64,000 bases of DNA from Lentzea albidocapillata subsp. violacea. GTDB lineage: Bacteria; Actinomycetota; Actinomycetes; Mycobacteriales; Pseudonocardiaceae. Below, one piece after another: positions 53,654-62,665 of the stretch; position 1 is the first letter of the stretch, and every line of letters begins with the position of its first letter. The stretch lies in assembly GCF_900100275.1 (NCBI RefSeq), contig NZ_FNET01000002.1:62001-126000 (forward strand), written 5' to 3'. The notes below the pieces were generated by a model, which searched no databases, was not told the origin of the DNA, and saw nothing but the letters and a program-made list of their open reading frames with translations. The translations under genes and the position numbers were made by a program.

Positions 53654-54139
53654 ATGAGCATCGCGATCACCACACATTCCTTGCGCGTCACCACTCACGT
53701 CACCGAAGCCGCCTCTCGCTGGCTCTCGCGGCACAGCGTCGGGTTGCTGCGCCTGAGCCTGGGCCTCGTGTTCCTCGGCTTCGGCGCGCTGAAGTTCTTC
53801 CCCGGGATCAGCCCGGCGGAGCACATCGCGGGGACGACGGTGGAGATGCTGACGCTGGGCCTGGTGCCCGGTCGCGGCGCGGTGGTGCTCGTGGCGCTGA
53901 TGGAGACCTTCATCGGGCTGTCGCTCATCACCGGCAGGCTGCGCAGGACCGGGCTCGCCGTGCTCGGCGTGGCGTTGACGGGCATCCTCTCGCCGCTGAT
54001 CCTGATGCCCGCCCAGCTCTTCGAGCACGACACGTTCACGCCCAACCTGACCGGCCAGTACGTGTTGAAGGACATCGTGCTGGTGGCCGCCGCGCTCGTC
54101 GTGGCCGGCAAGGCGCTCACCCCTCGCAGCGCCGGCTGA
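53654..54139 (+). CDS. DoxX-like membrane protein
   Basis: 161 residues with four membrane segments (LLRLSLGLVFLGFGALKFFPG, VVLVALMETFIGLSLI, LAVLGVALTGILSPLILM, IVLVAAALVVAGKAL). FGALKFFPG matches the DoxX/DUF417-like group, often linked to redox stress. ATG 53654 behind AGGGGGAG. TTGACA at 53589 is a possible -35 box. Confidence 0.82.
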   Translation: MSIAITTHSLRVTTHVTEAASRWLSRHSVGLLRLSLGLVFLGFGALKFFPGISPAEHIAGTTVEMLTLGLVPGRGAVVLVALMETFIGLSLITGRLRRTGLAVLGVALTGILSPLILMPAQLFEHDTFTPNLTGQYVLKDIVLVAAALVVAGKALTPRSAG

Positions 54140-54150
54140 GCCCGACCGAG

Positions 54151-54184
54151 GGGAGCCGCCGTCATCCCCCCGACGGCGGCTCCC
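54151..54184 (+). terminator. hairpin terminator after the DoxX gene
   Basis: Perfect 13-bp stem (54151-54163 with 54172-54184), 8-base loop, followed by GTGTTT, 12 bases after the stop. Confidence 0.8.
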
Positions 54185-54249
54185 GTGTTTCCACAGCCCG
54201 GTTCGTATATAAAGGCGAAGTTGTCCGATCACCCGGTGGGGAGCCGCAC

Positions 54250-54855
54250 GTGCACGAGATCGAAGTCATCCGCGACGCGGGCACGGCACGCATCGCCCTC
54301 GACCCGATCCGCCTGCGGCTGCTGGCGGAGCTGGCCACACCGAAGTCGGCCACCACCCTCGAACCCCTGCTCGGCATCCCGCGCCAGAAGATCAACTACC
54401 ACCTGCGGACGCTCGAGGAGCACGGTCTGATCCAGCTGGTCTCCGAACGCCGGGTCCGCAACACCACCGAGCGCTTCCTGCAGGCGTCCAGCTCGTACGT
54501 GATCTCTCCGGACGTGTTCGAGCAGGTCCAGCCCGATCCCCGGCACAGCCACGACCACCGCTCGATCGGGTGGCTGCTGGCCGTGACCGCCCAGCTGATG
54601 CGCGACCTGGGCGAGTTGCTGATCGGTTCGCGCCGGGCCGGCCGGAAGGTGGCGACCTTCGCCCTGGACGGCGAGATCCGCTTCGCCTCCGCCGCCGCGC
54701 GCACACAGTTCGCCACCGAGCTCTCGGCGGCGGTGACGGCGCTGGCGGCCAAGTACCACGACGAGAACGCGCCCGGCGGTCGTCCGCACCGCATGGTCGT
54801 GGCCGTGCACCCGAGCGTCCGCCCGGTGCGGCGCCGCACCCTGCCGTCCGACTGA
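54250..54855 (+). CDS. ArsR-like winged-helix regulator
   Basis: 201 residues with an N-terminal HTH (ALDPIRLRLLAELATPKSATTLEPLLGIPRQKINYHLRTLEEHGLI) of the HTH_20/ArsR type and a C-terminal helical region without metal-binding cysteines. GTG 54250 behind GGGGAG. Regulators of this type commonly pair with SRPBCC/AHSA1 genes; one lies convergent 10 bases away, so it may act at the palindrome at 55621. Confidence 0.85.
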   Translation: MHEIEVIRDAGTARIALDPIRLRLLAELATPKSATTLEPLLGIPRQKINYHLRTLEEHGLIQLVSERRVRNTTERFLQASSSYVISPDVFEQVQPDPRHSHDHRSIGWLLAVTAQLMRDLGELLIGSRRAGRKVATFALDGEIRFASAAARTQFATELSAAVTALAAKYHDENAPGGRPHRMVVAVHPSVRPVRRRTLPSD

Positions 54856-54865
54856 CCGTTGCGGG

Positions 54866-55609
54866 TCAGGCGAACCGGTCGTCCAGCCACCGTTGCCAGC
54901 ACGCGGACACGTCCGCGCGCAGTGGCGGATTCCCGTACCGGTACTGGTACACGCTGACGCCGCACAGCTCGACGCCCTCGGCGCTGAACCGGTGCAACCC
55001 GCGATCCGACCGCACGCCGAGGTGCCTGCCGGGGTTGAGGAAGTCGACGACGCCCTCGACCGGCTCGCCCCGCGGCGCCGCGACCACGACCCGATCCCCC
55101 ACGACGACACCCGCGGGCACGCGCAGGGCGGCGAGCAGCCGGTGCCACTCCCCGCCGGACGCCGACCTCGTCATGGCCATCGCAAGCGACGCGGGCAGGC
55201 CCGCGAAACACCGCTGGGACACGATCAGGTTGTGCAGGAAGAGGTCCCAGCCCGCGTCCAGCGCGTCGTACTCCTGGTCCCACACCTCGTCGTCGAGAAA
55301 ACCGTTCTGCACCAACCGGAACACGGTGTGACCGCCCTCGGCGGCCGCGAGCACGAACTCGTAGCAGTACACCGGGTCCTCCGGCGCGCCGAACCCCCCG
55401 TACACGAGCCGCTGGGGCGGTTCGGCGTCCAGCACGACCCCCTGCCGCACGCCGGCGGGCCCGAAGTCCGTGCGCACCAGGCCACCCGGCGTCGGATCGA
55501 TCGCGTGCGGCACGTACCAGGTGGCGAAGCCCGGACCGCTCGAGATCGCCTGCCACACCTGCTCCAGCGGCGCCTCGACCTCGACCTCCTTGACGATTCG
55601 CCGAGCCAT
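54866..55609 (-). CDS. SRPBCC (AHSA1-like) protein directly downstream of the enediyne thioesterase
   Basis: 247 residues: an AHSA1/START domain (RIVKEVEVEAPLEQVWQAISSGPGFATWYVPH, VYCYEFVLAAAEGGHTVFRLVQNGF) followed by a further 80-residue region (LRVPAGVVVGDRVVVAAPRGEPVEGVVDFL). ATG 55609 behind GGGAGG. A 25-base palindrome separates it from the TEBC gene. Proximity to PKSE/TEBC makes it a candidate CalC-like resistance protein, by analogy only. Confidence 0.85.
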   Translation of the reverse strand: MARRIVKEVEVEAPLEQVWQAISSGPGFATWYVPHAIDPTPGGLVRTDFGPAGVRQGVVLDAEPPQRLVYGGFGAPEDPVYCYEFVLAAAEGGHTVFRLVQNGFLDDEVWDQEYDALDAGWDLFLHNLIVSQRCFAGLPASLAMAMTRSASGGEWHRLLAALRVPAGVVVGDRVVVAAPRGEPVEGVVDFLNPGRHLGVRSDRGLHRFSAEGVELCGVSVYQYRYGNPPLRADVSACWQRWLDDRFA

Positions 55610-55620
55610 GCAGCCTCCCA

Positions 55621-55645
55621 CTAGTATGACTAATAGTCATACTAG
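55621..55645. promoter_or_regulatory. 25-base perfect palindrome, probable operator
   Basis: Arms CTAGTATGACT and AGTCATACTAG with a 3-base centre AAT. It lies 12 bases upstream of the SRPBCC ATG at 55609 and includes the TAG stop of the TEBC gene. It shares the TATGACT core with the two half-sites at 45319-45350 before the exporter. The neighbouring ArsR-like protein is a candidate ligand. Confidence 0.7.
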
Positions 55646-56058
55646 CCTGAGTAGGCAGCCAGAGCGGAGGCCAGCTCGGCGGGCACCTCGACGGGTGCCA
55701 CGCCGTCCGCCGTCCGCCGCATGCACGCGACGGTCTGCCCGCCCCGCGCGACCACGGCCCCGCCCCGCCGGAACTCGAAGTCCATCACGATCCTGCTGCC
55801 CGCGGCGGCGGACAGGGACATCAGGACGTCGATCTCCTCCAGTGCGAAGCACTCCGCGAAGTAGTCCATCCGGCAGGACACGGTGACCATGGCCAGCTCT
55901 CCCGCCGTGAGCCGCCGCAGCACACCGGGCGCGTGGTCGGCCAGGAAGTGCTCGCGGCAATGTCCCTGCCAGCGCAGGTAGTGCGCGAAGTAGACGTTGC
56001 CCACAAGGTTCGTCTCGTCCAGCGTCACCACGTGGCGGTGGACGTAGTGCTCAGGCAT
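55642..56058 (-). CDS. enediyne hot-dog thioesterase (TEBC/E10)
   Basis: Releases the polyene from the enediyne PKS carrier. 138 residues with the enediyne-thioesterase signature HVVTLDETNLVGNVYFAHYLRWQGHCRE, then VSCRMDYFAECFALEEIDVLMSL, FEFRRGG and ARGGQTVACMRR, a single hot-dog domain. Start ATG 56058 (behind GAGGAG) overlaps the PKSE stop by a few bases, as in other enediyne clusters. With PKSE it identifies an enediyne warhead cassette. Confidence 0.93.
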   Translation of the reverse strand: MPEHYVHRHVVTLDETNLVGNVYFAHYLRWQGHCREHFLADHAPGVLRRLTAGELAMVTVSCRMDYFAECFALEEIDVLMSLSAAAGSRIVMDFEFRRGGAVVARGGQTVACMRRTADGVAPVEVPAELASALAAYSG

Positions 56059-59000
56059 CGTCGTGCTCCTCACCGAACGCCAGCGCGACCGTCACGTGCC
56101 CGACGTCCGTTTCCCTCCTGGCCACGACGACCCGGATCCCGCGCACGACCCCGGACATCAGGCCGTCCTCGGTGACCTCGTCGAACACCACGGGACCGGA
56201 CGCGCCCAGCCGGGCGAGCGCCTGCCCCGCCGCGGTTGCGGGATCCTCGTCCCCCAGCGACCAGTGCAGACCGGCCGCACGATCGGCGACGAGCGAGTCG
56301 CCGGCGCACCACAACCCGATCCGGTGCGCCCAGCCGCATTCGACCATCCGGCGGCTGAGCCAGGGTCCGAGTTGGTCCCACGGCAGCGGACCGGTGAGGT
56401 CGTGCTCCCCCACCACCTTCAGCCGCAACCCGGTCCACCGCGCGACCGGCAGGCCGTCCGGCTGCACGAGGTCGACGTCGAACAGAAACTCGTCCGCCGA
56501 ATGCCACGTCTCGACCGCGTGCACCAGGAGCATGCCCGCCGGCCTGCGCCAGACGTTGAGCTCCTCCACCTCCACCGGCAGCGCGCGCTTGTGCGGCACG
56601 CACGGCAGCAACGCGTGGATGGTCGCGTCGTGCGCGGCGGGATCACCAAGCAGCAAACGGGAACCGTGGTACGACGCGAACCACGTGTCCTCGCGCGCGT
56701 GCACCCAGGCCGTGACGGCGAACGCGGAAAGCTGGTCGTACCGCACCACCCGCTCGAACCGTCCACTGTGGAACAGGACGGACCCGTAGGCGTGGTGGGG
56801 AGGACCGGCGGGCACGGCGTCGACCGCTGCGCGGCGGGCCGGCGGTGGCGCCGACGGCACGAGGCTCGCGCTGAGGTGGTCGGCGCCGAAGCGGTCACCG
56901 TCCTGGCGCACGGACAGGTCGACCTGCCGGTCGCGGCACACCAGTGCCGCCACGCGGATGACCCGGTCGGACCGCTCGCCCACGGTCACCGGCCGGTGCA
57001 GCCGGAGATCGCGGAACGTCCACGAGCCGCGTGGCCCGGTCGTGAGCGCGGCGGTCTGCGCCATCGCCTCGGCACCGATCACCGCGGGCAGCACCGGCAC
57101 CCCGGACACCCGGTGCTCGGAGAGGTACGGATCGGTTCCCGTGTTGAGCGTCGCCTCGGCGATCGTCTCCACGCCGGGCACCCAGCTCCGCAACTCCTCC
57201 GCGAACCGCAGCCCCGCGGGCGACGGATGGTGTTCCGGCTCGACCCGCAACGTCGCCGTCGGCGGGAAGCGTCCGGTGACGAGCAGGGTGACCGGCGCGC
57301 TCGGGTCGGTGAGCGCGTCGAGCATCGCCGTCACGCCCCGTTCCGGTTCGATGAGCGCGAGTCCGAGCCTGCTCAGCTGCGTGGTGACGCGCATCCGGTC
57401 GGCCATGCCGACGCCGGACCACGCCGACCACTCGAGCACGTGTGTGCGGCAACGGGGATTGCGCCGCGCCCAGTGCTCCAGTTCGACACGCATCCAGTCG
57501 TTCGCCACGCAGTACTCGGACTGCCCGGCGAGGCCCTGCCGGCCGATGATCGACCCGAAGGCGACCACCAGCCGCAACTCCTCCTCCGGCACCACCTCTT
57601 CGACCGCCGAGAGCAGTGCCCGCAGGCCGCGCACCTTCGGCGCGACCGTGGCGGCAAGGCCTTCCGCGCCCACCTCGGCGAGCCGGCGCGGCTGGTTGAC
57701 GCCCGCACCGTGCAGCAGGCCGCGCACCGGGCCGAACCGGGCGGCCTCGCGCACCGCCGCCCGCACGGCCGCCGAGTCGGTCAGGTCGCAGCTGAGGTAG
57801 TCGGCGCCGAGCGCCGCCACCTCCGCGGCCACGTCCGGGTCGTCGGCGGGCCGCCTGCCCAGCACGACGAGCTGCGCTCCGGTCTCCGCGGCGAGCGCGG
57901 CGGCACAGCGGGCGGTGATCCCGGTGGCGCCGCCGCTCACCAGGCACACATCGCCTGGCCCGAGCGGCAACGCCACCGATCCGGGCGCACCGCTGTGCGG
58001 CCGGGTCACCAGGCGTTCGACGACTCCCTCGCGCACGCGGAGTTCCGCGTACCCGGAGGGCGGCGTGACGGAGGCAGCGGCGGCCACGGCTGGCGTGACG
58101 GAGGCTGGCGCGGTCGGGGCCGGCGTAACGGAGGCCGGCGTGACGGGGTCAGCGGCGGCCACGACCGGCGTGACCGAAGCCGGCGTGACGGAAGCCGACG
58201 TGACAGAGACCGGCGTGACAGAGACCGGCGTGACGGAGGCTGGCGCGGTCGGGGCCGGCGTAACGGAGACCGGCGTGACCGAGGCACCGGCGGCCACAGC
58301 CGACGCGCTCTCGCCGGCCGGCCCGTCCAGCACCGTCACGGCGCAGCCGGGCAGCTCGGCCGAGACCGCCCTGCCCACCGCCGCCGCGGCCGGGTGCCCG
58401 CTGTGCGTCAGAAGCAACCGCCGCGGCGCGCTCCCGGCGATCTCGCGCAGCAGCCGCGCGATCTCCGCGGTGCCGGCGGTGCCGGGCAGCTCCACCACCA
58501 TCTCCGCCGGGTCGTAGGCGGCGGAACGCTCCGGCGGGGGCCCGAGCGGCACCCAGTGGTGGCTGAACAGCCCGACCCACGGGCGCACGCCGCTGAGCTC
58601 GGCCTGGCCGTCCTGGGCGTCCTCCGGCAGCTCCTCCAGCCGCCGCGCCAGCCCGCCCACGGTGACGCCGTCGAGCGACTCGTCCAGCACGAGCCGCCTG
58701 CCGTGCCGCGCGGCGATCTCGCTGACCAGGCGCACCACCTGCAGCGAGTTGACGTGCAGGTCGGACAGCAACATCGTGTCGCCGGTGATCGCCGAGACCG
58801 GCAGCTCCAGCTCATCGGCCAGGTACTCGCGCACGGCCGTGAGCAGGTCCGTGCCCGGCGGGGCCGCCACCACCTCGGGAACCTCGACCGGTGCGGCCAC
58901 CGACGGCCGCAGGCCGTTCTTGGGCAACGACTCGCACGGGTTGGCCAGGAACTCGAGCGGGGTGTCCAGGTCGACCAGCCGATGCGCGCGGTCACCGAAC

Positions 59001-61654
59001 CACGCCTGCGGCCTGGCGGTCCCGGAGGCGAAGAGGGTCGCCGAGGCGAACGCGATGCGCCGTGCGGAACCGCCGCAGTCGAGGCTCACGGTGGGAACTC
59101 CCACAGGTGCCGCGAGCGTGGCGAGCATCGTGCCGGGACCGGCCTCCACCAGCAGGTCGCACCGGGTGGCGAGCTCGCGGACGGCTTCCAGGAACCGCAC
59201 CGGTTCGGTCAGCTGCTCGACTAGCAACGCCGCGATGTCGTCGAACGGGCCGAGCCGCGTGCCGGTCACCGTGGAGAAGACCGGTTTGTCCGGCGCGACC
59301 ATCGGCACCTCAAGCAGGTGCTCGCGCCACGGCCGGGTCACGGCCGCCATGGCCGAGCTGTGGAAGCCATGCGACACCGGCAGCTTCGCCACGTGGACGC
59401 CTGCCGCCGCCGCTCGTACGGCCACGACGTCGAGTGCCGCGACGGGGCCCGCGAGCACCACGGTCTGAGGTCCGTTCTCGGCCGCCAGCACGGCTTCCGT
59501 GCTCTCCGCGAGGTCGAGCGCCACCTCCGCCGGTGCCGCCACCGAGATCATCCCGGTGCCGCGGGCACCGTGCTCCGCCATCAACCGGCCACGGCGCGCG
59601 GCCAGGTCGAGGACCTGCTCTTCGGTCAGCGCGCCGGCCCAGGCCAGCGCGGTCAGCTCACCGAGGCTGTGCCCGAGCGCCGCGACCGGGTGACACCCGA
59701 GGTGCCGCAGCCACGCCAGGCCGGCGAGGGACTGCCACACCACGGCCGGCTGGGCGATCGCGGTGTCCGCGGCCCCGTCCACCAGACCGTCCGGAGTGGA
59801 CGGTGGGTGCGGCAGCAGGCGGCCCGGCAGGCCGAGCGTGGCCCGCACGGGTGCGGCCTGCCCCGGCAGCAGGAGGCCGACCCGGACGCCCGGACCGCGG
59901 CCGATCACCACTCCGGCGGGTTCGTCGAGCAGCAGGTTCGAGTCCCATCCCGGCAACTGCTTGCGCGCGGCCGTGGCGGCGGCGGCGAGTCCGGCGGGGT
60001 CGGCGGCCACGAGGACGCAGCGCACGGCGGCACGCGGGTCGTGCCGCGCGGTCAGCGTCGCCGCGAGGTCGTGCAGTTCGGCCTCGCTCATGGCCCCGCA
60101 CCGTTCGCTCAGCGTGCCGAGCCGGCCGTCGAGATCGGCGAGGTCGTTCGCCGTGATGAGGAACGGTTCCCAGCCGGGCAGCGGCGCCGACCAGTGGCGT
60201 GCCGAGTCCGGCAGGGTCGCGACGGGCTCCGGTACCACGAGCCGGCGCGGCACCCGCCTGGTCATCGCGGTGCGTACCCCCGCGTCGAGCACCACGTGGG
60301 TGTTGATGCCGCCGAACCCCGCCGAGGACACACCCGCGACCGGGTTGCGGTGCGTCCACGGCTCCGGCTCGTCCGGCAAGCGCAGACCGGCCGCCGGTGC
60401 GGCGAGCAGGGGGTGGAGTTCGCGCACCCCGGTCATCGGCGGGATCACGCGGTGCGACACGGCGAGTGCCGCCTTGATCAGCCCCGCGACGCCGGCCGCC
60501 GCCTTGGTGTGGCCGATGTTGGCCTTGACGCTGCCGAGCGCGGCGACGGGCGAACTGAAGCCCCGCACCGCCAGCAACGCTTCGAGCTCGACCTGGTCCC
60601 CCACCGCCGTGCCCGTGCCGTGGCCCTCGATCAGCCCGGCCGCCGCGGGCAGCAGTCCTGCTCGCGCGTAGGCCCGGCGCAACGCCCTCGTCTGCCCGCC
60701 GACGGCCGGCCGGGTGACGCCACCGGCACCGTCGGAGGACATGCCCCAGCCGACGAGGTGCGCGTAGATCCGCAGTCCCTGCGCCTCGGCGTCCTCGGCG
60801 CGCATCAGCGCCACGATCCCGCAGCCCTCACCCGGCAGGAACCCGGTGGGCTGCGCGTCGTAGACCCGCATCTCACCGGCGGACAGGGCGCCCACGCGCG
60901 CGAACCCGATCAGCTCGAACGGGTCCAGCGAGAGGTCCACACCGCCCGCGAGTGCGAACGACAGCTCGCCGCGGGCCAGTGCCTCGCTCGCCGTGATCAC
61001 CGCGAGCAGGCTCGACGAGCACGCGCCGTCGACGGTGTAGCCGGCCCCGTGGAAGTCGAAGTGGTTGCACACCCGGCCGGCGATCGTGTTGCTGAGCCCG
61101 CCCGCGAGCATCTCGTCGTCGGGCACGGGGAACGGTTCCTTCAGCACGCGTTCGGCGGTGGCGAGGACCCTGGCGGCGGTGTCGCCCGCGATCCCGGACT
61201 CCTCCAGCGCGGCGCCGACGACGTGCCGCAGCGACGGCCAGCGCAGCCGCAGCAACGACGCGCGGCTGAACTCGCCCGCCAGCGAGTTGCCGATGAACAC
61301 CCCGGTGCGGTCGCGGTCGACGCCCACGCCACCGGGAACACCGGCGTCCTCGAGCGCCGCGCGTGCGGTGTCGAGGGCGAGCCAGTGCGTCGGGTCCACC
61401 GCGCGGTACAGCGCGCCGGGGACGCGGAACCCCGCCCGGTCGAACGACCAGTTGCGCAGCACGGCCGCCCGGCGCGCGACGGTCTTGTCCACTTCGGACG
61501 GTCCACCGCCGTAGTCGGCCAGGTCCAGCCTCTCCGGTGGGATGGCACGGAACGCGCGCCTGCGGCCGAGGACGGTCTGCCACAGCTCCTCGGGGGTCGA
61601 GGCGTCCGGGTACCGGCAGGCCATGCCGACGATGGCGATCCTGGGGGTGCTCAC
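56051..61654 (-). CDS. enediyne polyketide synthase (PKSE), PPTase domain not recognisable
   Basis: Iterative type I PKS that builds the enediyne polyene on its own carrier. Domain order in 1867 residues: KS with Cys212, His345, His382; AT with Ser663 (GHSLGELTAL); central ACP with Ser970 (LLSDLHVNSLQVVRL); a repetitive linker (about 1125-1200); KR with SGGATGITARC and Tyr1381; DH with His1514 (EHRVSGVPVLP) and a second hot-dog acid around 1676. After about 1750 only 117 residues follow, without the G(V/I)D and WxxKE motifs of the C-terminal phosphopantetheinyl transferase found in known PKSEs. GTG start overlaps the UnbU stop (GTGA). Modular PKS or PUFA synthase were considered, but the central ACP, TEBC and UnbU neighbours fix the enediyne type. 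Confidence 0.95.
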   Translation of the reverse strand: MSTPRIAIVGMACRYPDASTPEELWQTVLGRRRAFRAIPPERLDLADYGGGPSEVDKTVARRAAVLRNWSFDRAGFRVPGALYRAVDPTHWLALDTARAALEDAGVPGGVGVDRDRTGVFIGNSLAGEFSRASLLRLRWPSLRHVVGAALEESGIAGDTAARVLATAERVLKEPFPVPDDEMLAGGLSNTIAGRVCNHFDFHGAGYTVDGACSSSLLAVITASEALARGELSFALAGGVDLSLDPFELIGFARVGALSAGEMRVYDAQPTGFLPGEGCGIVALMRAEDAEAQGLRIYAHLVGWGMSSDGAGGVTRPAVGGQTRALRRAYARAGLLPAAAGLIEGHGTGTAVGDQVELEALLAVRGFSSPVAALGSVKANIGHTKAAAGVAGLIKAALAVSHRVIPPMTGVRELHPLLAAPAAGLRLPDEPEPWTHRNPVAGVSSAGFGGINTHVVLDAGVRTAMTRRVPRRLVVPEPVATLPDSARHWSAPLPGWEPFLITANDLADLDGRLGTLSERCGAMSEAELHDLAATLTARHDPRAAVRCVLVAADPAGLAAAATAARKQLPGWDSNLLLDEPAGVVIGRGPGVRVGLLLPGQAAPVRATLGLPGRLLPHPPSTPDGLVDGAADTAIAQPAVVWQSLAGLAWLRHLGCHPVAALGHSLGELTALAWAGALTEEQVLDLAARRGRLMAEHGARGTGMISVAAPAEVALDLAESTEAVLAAENGPQTVVLAGPVAALDVVAVRAAAAGVHVAKLPVSHGFHSSAMAAVTRPWREHLLEVPMVAPDKPVFSTVTGTRLGPFDDIAALLVEQLTEPVRFLEAVRELATRCDLLVEAGPGTMLATLAAPVGVPTVSLDCGGSARRIAFASATLFASGTARPQAWFGDRAHRLVDLDTPLEFLANPCESLPKNGLRPSVAAPVEVPEVVAAPPGTDLLTAVREYLADELELPVSAITGDTMLLSDLHVNSLQVVRLVSEIAARHGRRLVLDESLDGVTVGGLARRLEELPEDAQDGQAELSGVRPWVGLFSHHWVPLGPPPERSAAYDPAEMVVELPGTAGTAEIARLLREIAGSAPRRLLLTHSGHPAAAAVGRAVSAELPGCAVTVLDGPAGESASAVAAGASVTPVSVTPAPTAPASVTPVSVTPVSVTSASVTPASVTPVVAAADPVTPASVTPAPTAPASVTPAVAAAASVTPPSGYAELRVREGVVERLVTRPHSGAPGSVALPLGPGDVCLVSGGATGITARCAAALAAETGAQLVVLGRRPADDPDVAAEVAALGADYLSCDLTDSAAVRAAVREAARFGPVRGLLHGAGVNQPRRLAEVGAEGLAATVAPKVRGLRALLSAVEEVVPEEELRLVVAFGSIIGRQGLAGQSEYCVANDWMRVELEHWARRNPRCRTHVLEWSAWSGVGMADRMRVTTQLSRLGLALIEPERGVTAMLDALTDPSAPVTLLVTGRFPPTATLRVEPEHHPSPAGLRFAEELRSWVPGVETIAEATLNTGTDPYLSEHRVSGVPVLPAVIGAEAMAQTAALTTGPRGSWTFRDLRLHRPVTVGERSDRVIRVAALVCRDRQVDLSVRQDGDRFGADHLSASLVPSAPPPARRAAVDAVPAGPPHHAYGSVLFHSGRFERVVRYDQLSAFAVTAWVHAREDTWFASYHGSRLLLGDPAAHDATIHALLPCVPHKRALPVEVEELNVWRRPAGMLLVHAVETWHSADEFLFDVDLVQPDGLPVARWTGLRLKVVGEHDLTGPLPWDQLGPWLSRRMVECGWAHRIGLWCAGDSLVADRAAGLHWSLGDEDPATAAGQALARLGASGPVVFDEVTEDGLMSGVVRGIRVVVARRETDVGHVTVALAFGEEHDDA
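58055..58282 (-). repeat. repetitive Ser-Val-Thr-Pro linker inside PKSE
   Basis: Residues about 1125-1200 consist of imperfect SVTPA/SVTPV and APTAPASVTP units, coded by GGCGTGACGGAGGC-like DNA repeats on the plus strand. It lies between the region after the ACP and the KR. I do not recall a similar array in described PKSEs; it probably is a flexible linker that expanded by slippage. Confidence 0.85.
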
Positions 61655-62616
61655 CGCCCATCAACGCCCGCGAGCGAGGCCCTTCCCGTCGCGCGTTCGG
61701 CCGATGCCGCACGCAGCTCCGCCGTCAGCAGCACGGCGCCACGCAGGATGCAGACGATCACCAGCGCGAAGAAGAAGCCGAACACCACTCCGCCGAGCAC
61801 GAGCACGCCGTAGGTGAACGCGGTGGCCAGGCCGAACAGCACCTGGTTGCGCTTGCCCTGAGGAGTGCTGCCGGGGTCGGTGATCATGTAGTTGGTGAAG
61901 ATCACGAAGGCCAGCCCGGTCATCGGCAGCAACGCGGCGAGCAGCGCGTGGTCGAAGATCGCCCACCGCAGCACGGCCTGCGCGGCGAACCCGCCGACCC
62001 AGCCCAGGATCAGGGGCAGCTTGCCGGTCAGCTTGGCGTTGATCATCGTGCCCGCGCCGAGGATGGCCAGCGGCAGGATCCAGTCGATGGCACCGGTGGG
62101 CTCGTTGGTGAAGTGGTAGGGCGGTGCGATGCCGACCCACGGGAACAGCACCAGCGTGAGCGCGATGCCCGCGTTGGAGGGGTTGAGGAAATGCCGTTTC
62201 CGGCCGCGCACGCGCAGCCGCAGCACGTATTTGGTGCTGATGCCGGCGGTCACCGCGAAGATGTAGGGCCACAGCGACGTGTTGCCGTACAACAGCATCG
62301 CCACGGCGAGTCCGCCGATGTGGCTCGGCAGCAGGAAGTTGAGCATCTTGAGCCAGCCACCCGCGTAGCCGGGCGTGCGGCCGTGGGCGCGCGCGTCCAG
62401 CGTCTCGAGCAGCAGGTCGACGGCGTAGGCCACGAGCACCGTGACGATCGGCGTGATCGGTGACTGCTCGAAACCGAGGACCAGGTGGCCGATGACGTTG
62501 AACGCCGTGATCGACATGGCGAAGCGGCGCAACGCCATGAGCCGCCTGTCCGGCGGCCGGGCCGCGAGCCGGTGGCTCGGCGACGGTCGGGTGGTGTCAG
62601 CGGGCGTCGTGGTCAT
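61651..62616 (-). CDS. enediyne biosynthesis membrane protein UnbU (E5-like)
   Basis: 321 residues, about eight to ten membrane segments, of the RnfD/NqrB-like fold: MSITAFNVIGHLVLGFEQS, TVLVAYAVDLLLETLDARAHGR, KYVLRLRVRGRKRHFLNPSNAGIALTLVLFPWVG and MITDPGSTPQGKRNQVLFG. This is one of the five conserved warhead-cassette proteins (UnbL, UnbV, UnbU, PKSE, TEBC), lying directly upstream of PKSE as usual. Its biochemical role is not established. ATG 62616; stop overlaps the PKSE GTG. Confidence 0.92.
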   Translation of the reverse strand: MTTTPADTTRPSPSHRLAARPPDRRLMALRRFAMSITAFNVIGHLVLGFEQSPITPIVTVLVAYAVDLLLETLDARAHGRTPGYAGGWLKMLNFLLPSHIGGLAVAMLLYGNTSLWPYIFAVTAGISTKYVLRLRVRGRKRHFLNPSNAGIALTLVLFPWVGIAPPYHFTNEPTGAIDWILPLAILGAGTMINAKLTGKLPLILGWVGGFAAQAVLRWAIFDHALLAALLPMTGLAFVIFTNYMITDPGSTPQGKRNQVLFGLATAFTYGVLVLGGVVFGFFFALVIVCILRGAVLLTAELRAASAERATGRASLAGVDGR

Positions 62617-62665
62617 CGGGAGGTCACCGTCCGGGGAGTGGGGCTGCAGGGTGGGAAGTGAAGGG

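Noticed and set aside
56051..61654. Ordinary modular type I PKS or PUFA synthase
   Set aside because: Central ACP between AT and KR, single set of domains, overlapping TEBC with the enediyne signature and adjacent UnbU fit only PKSE.
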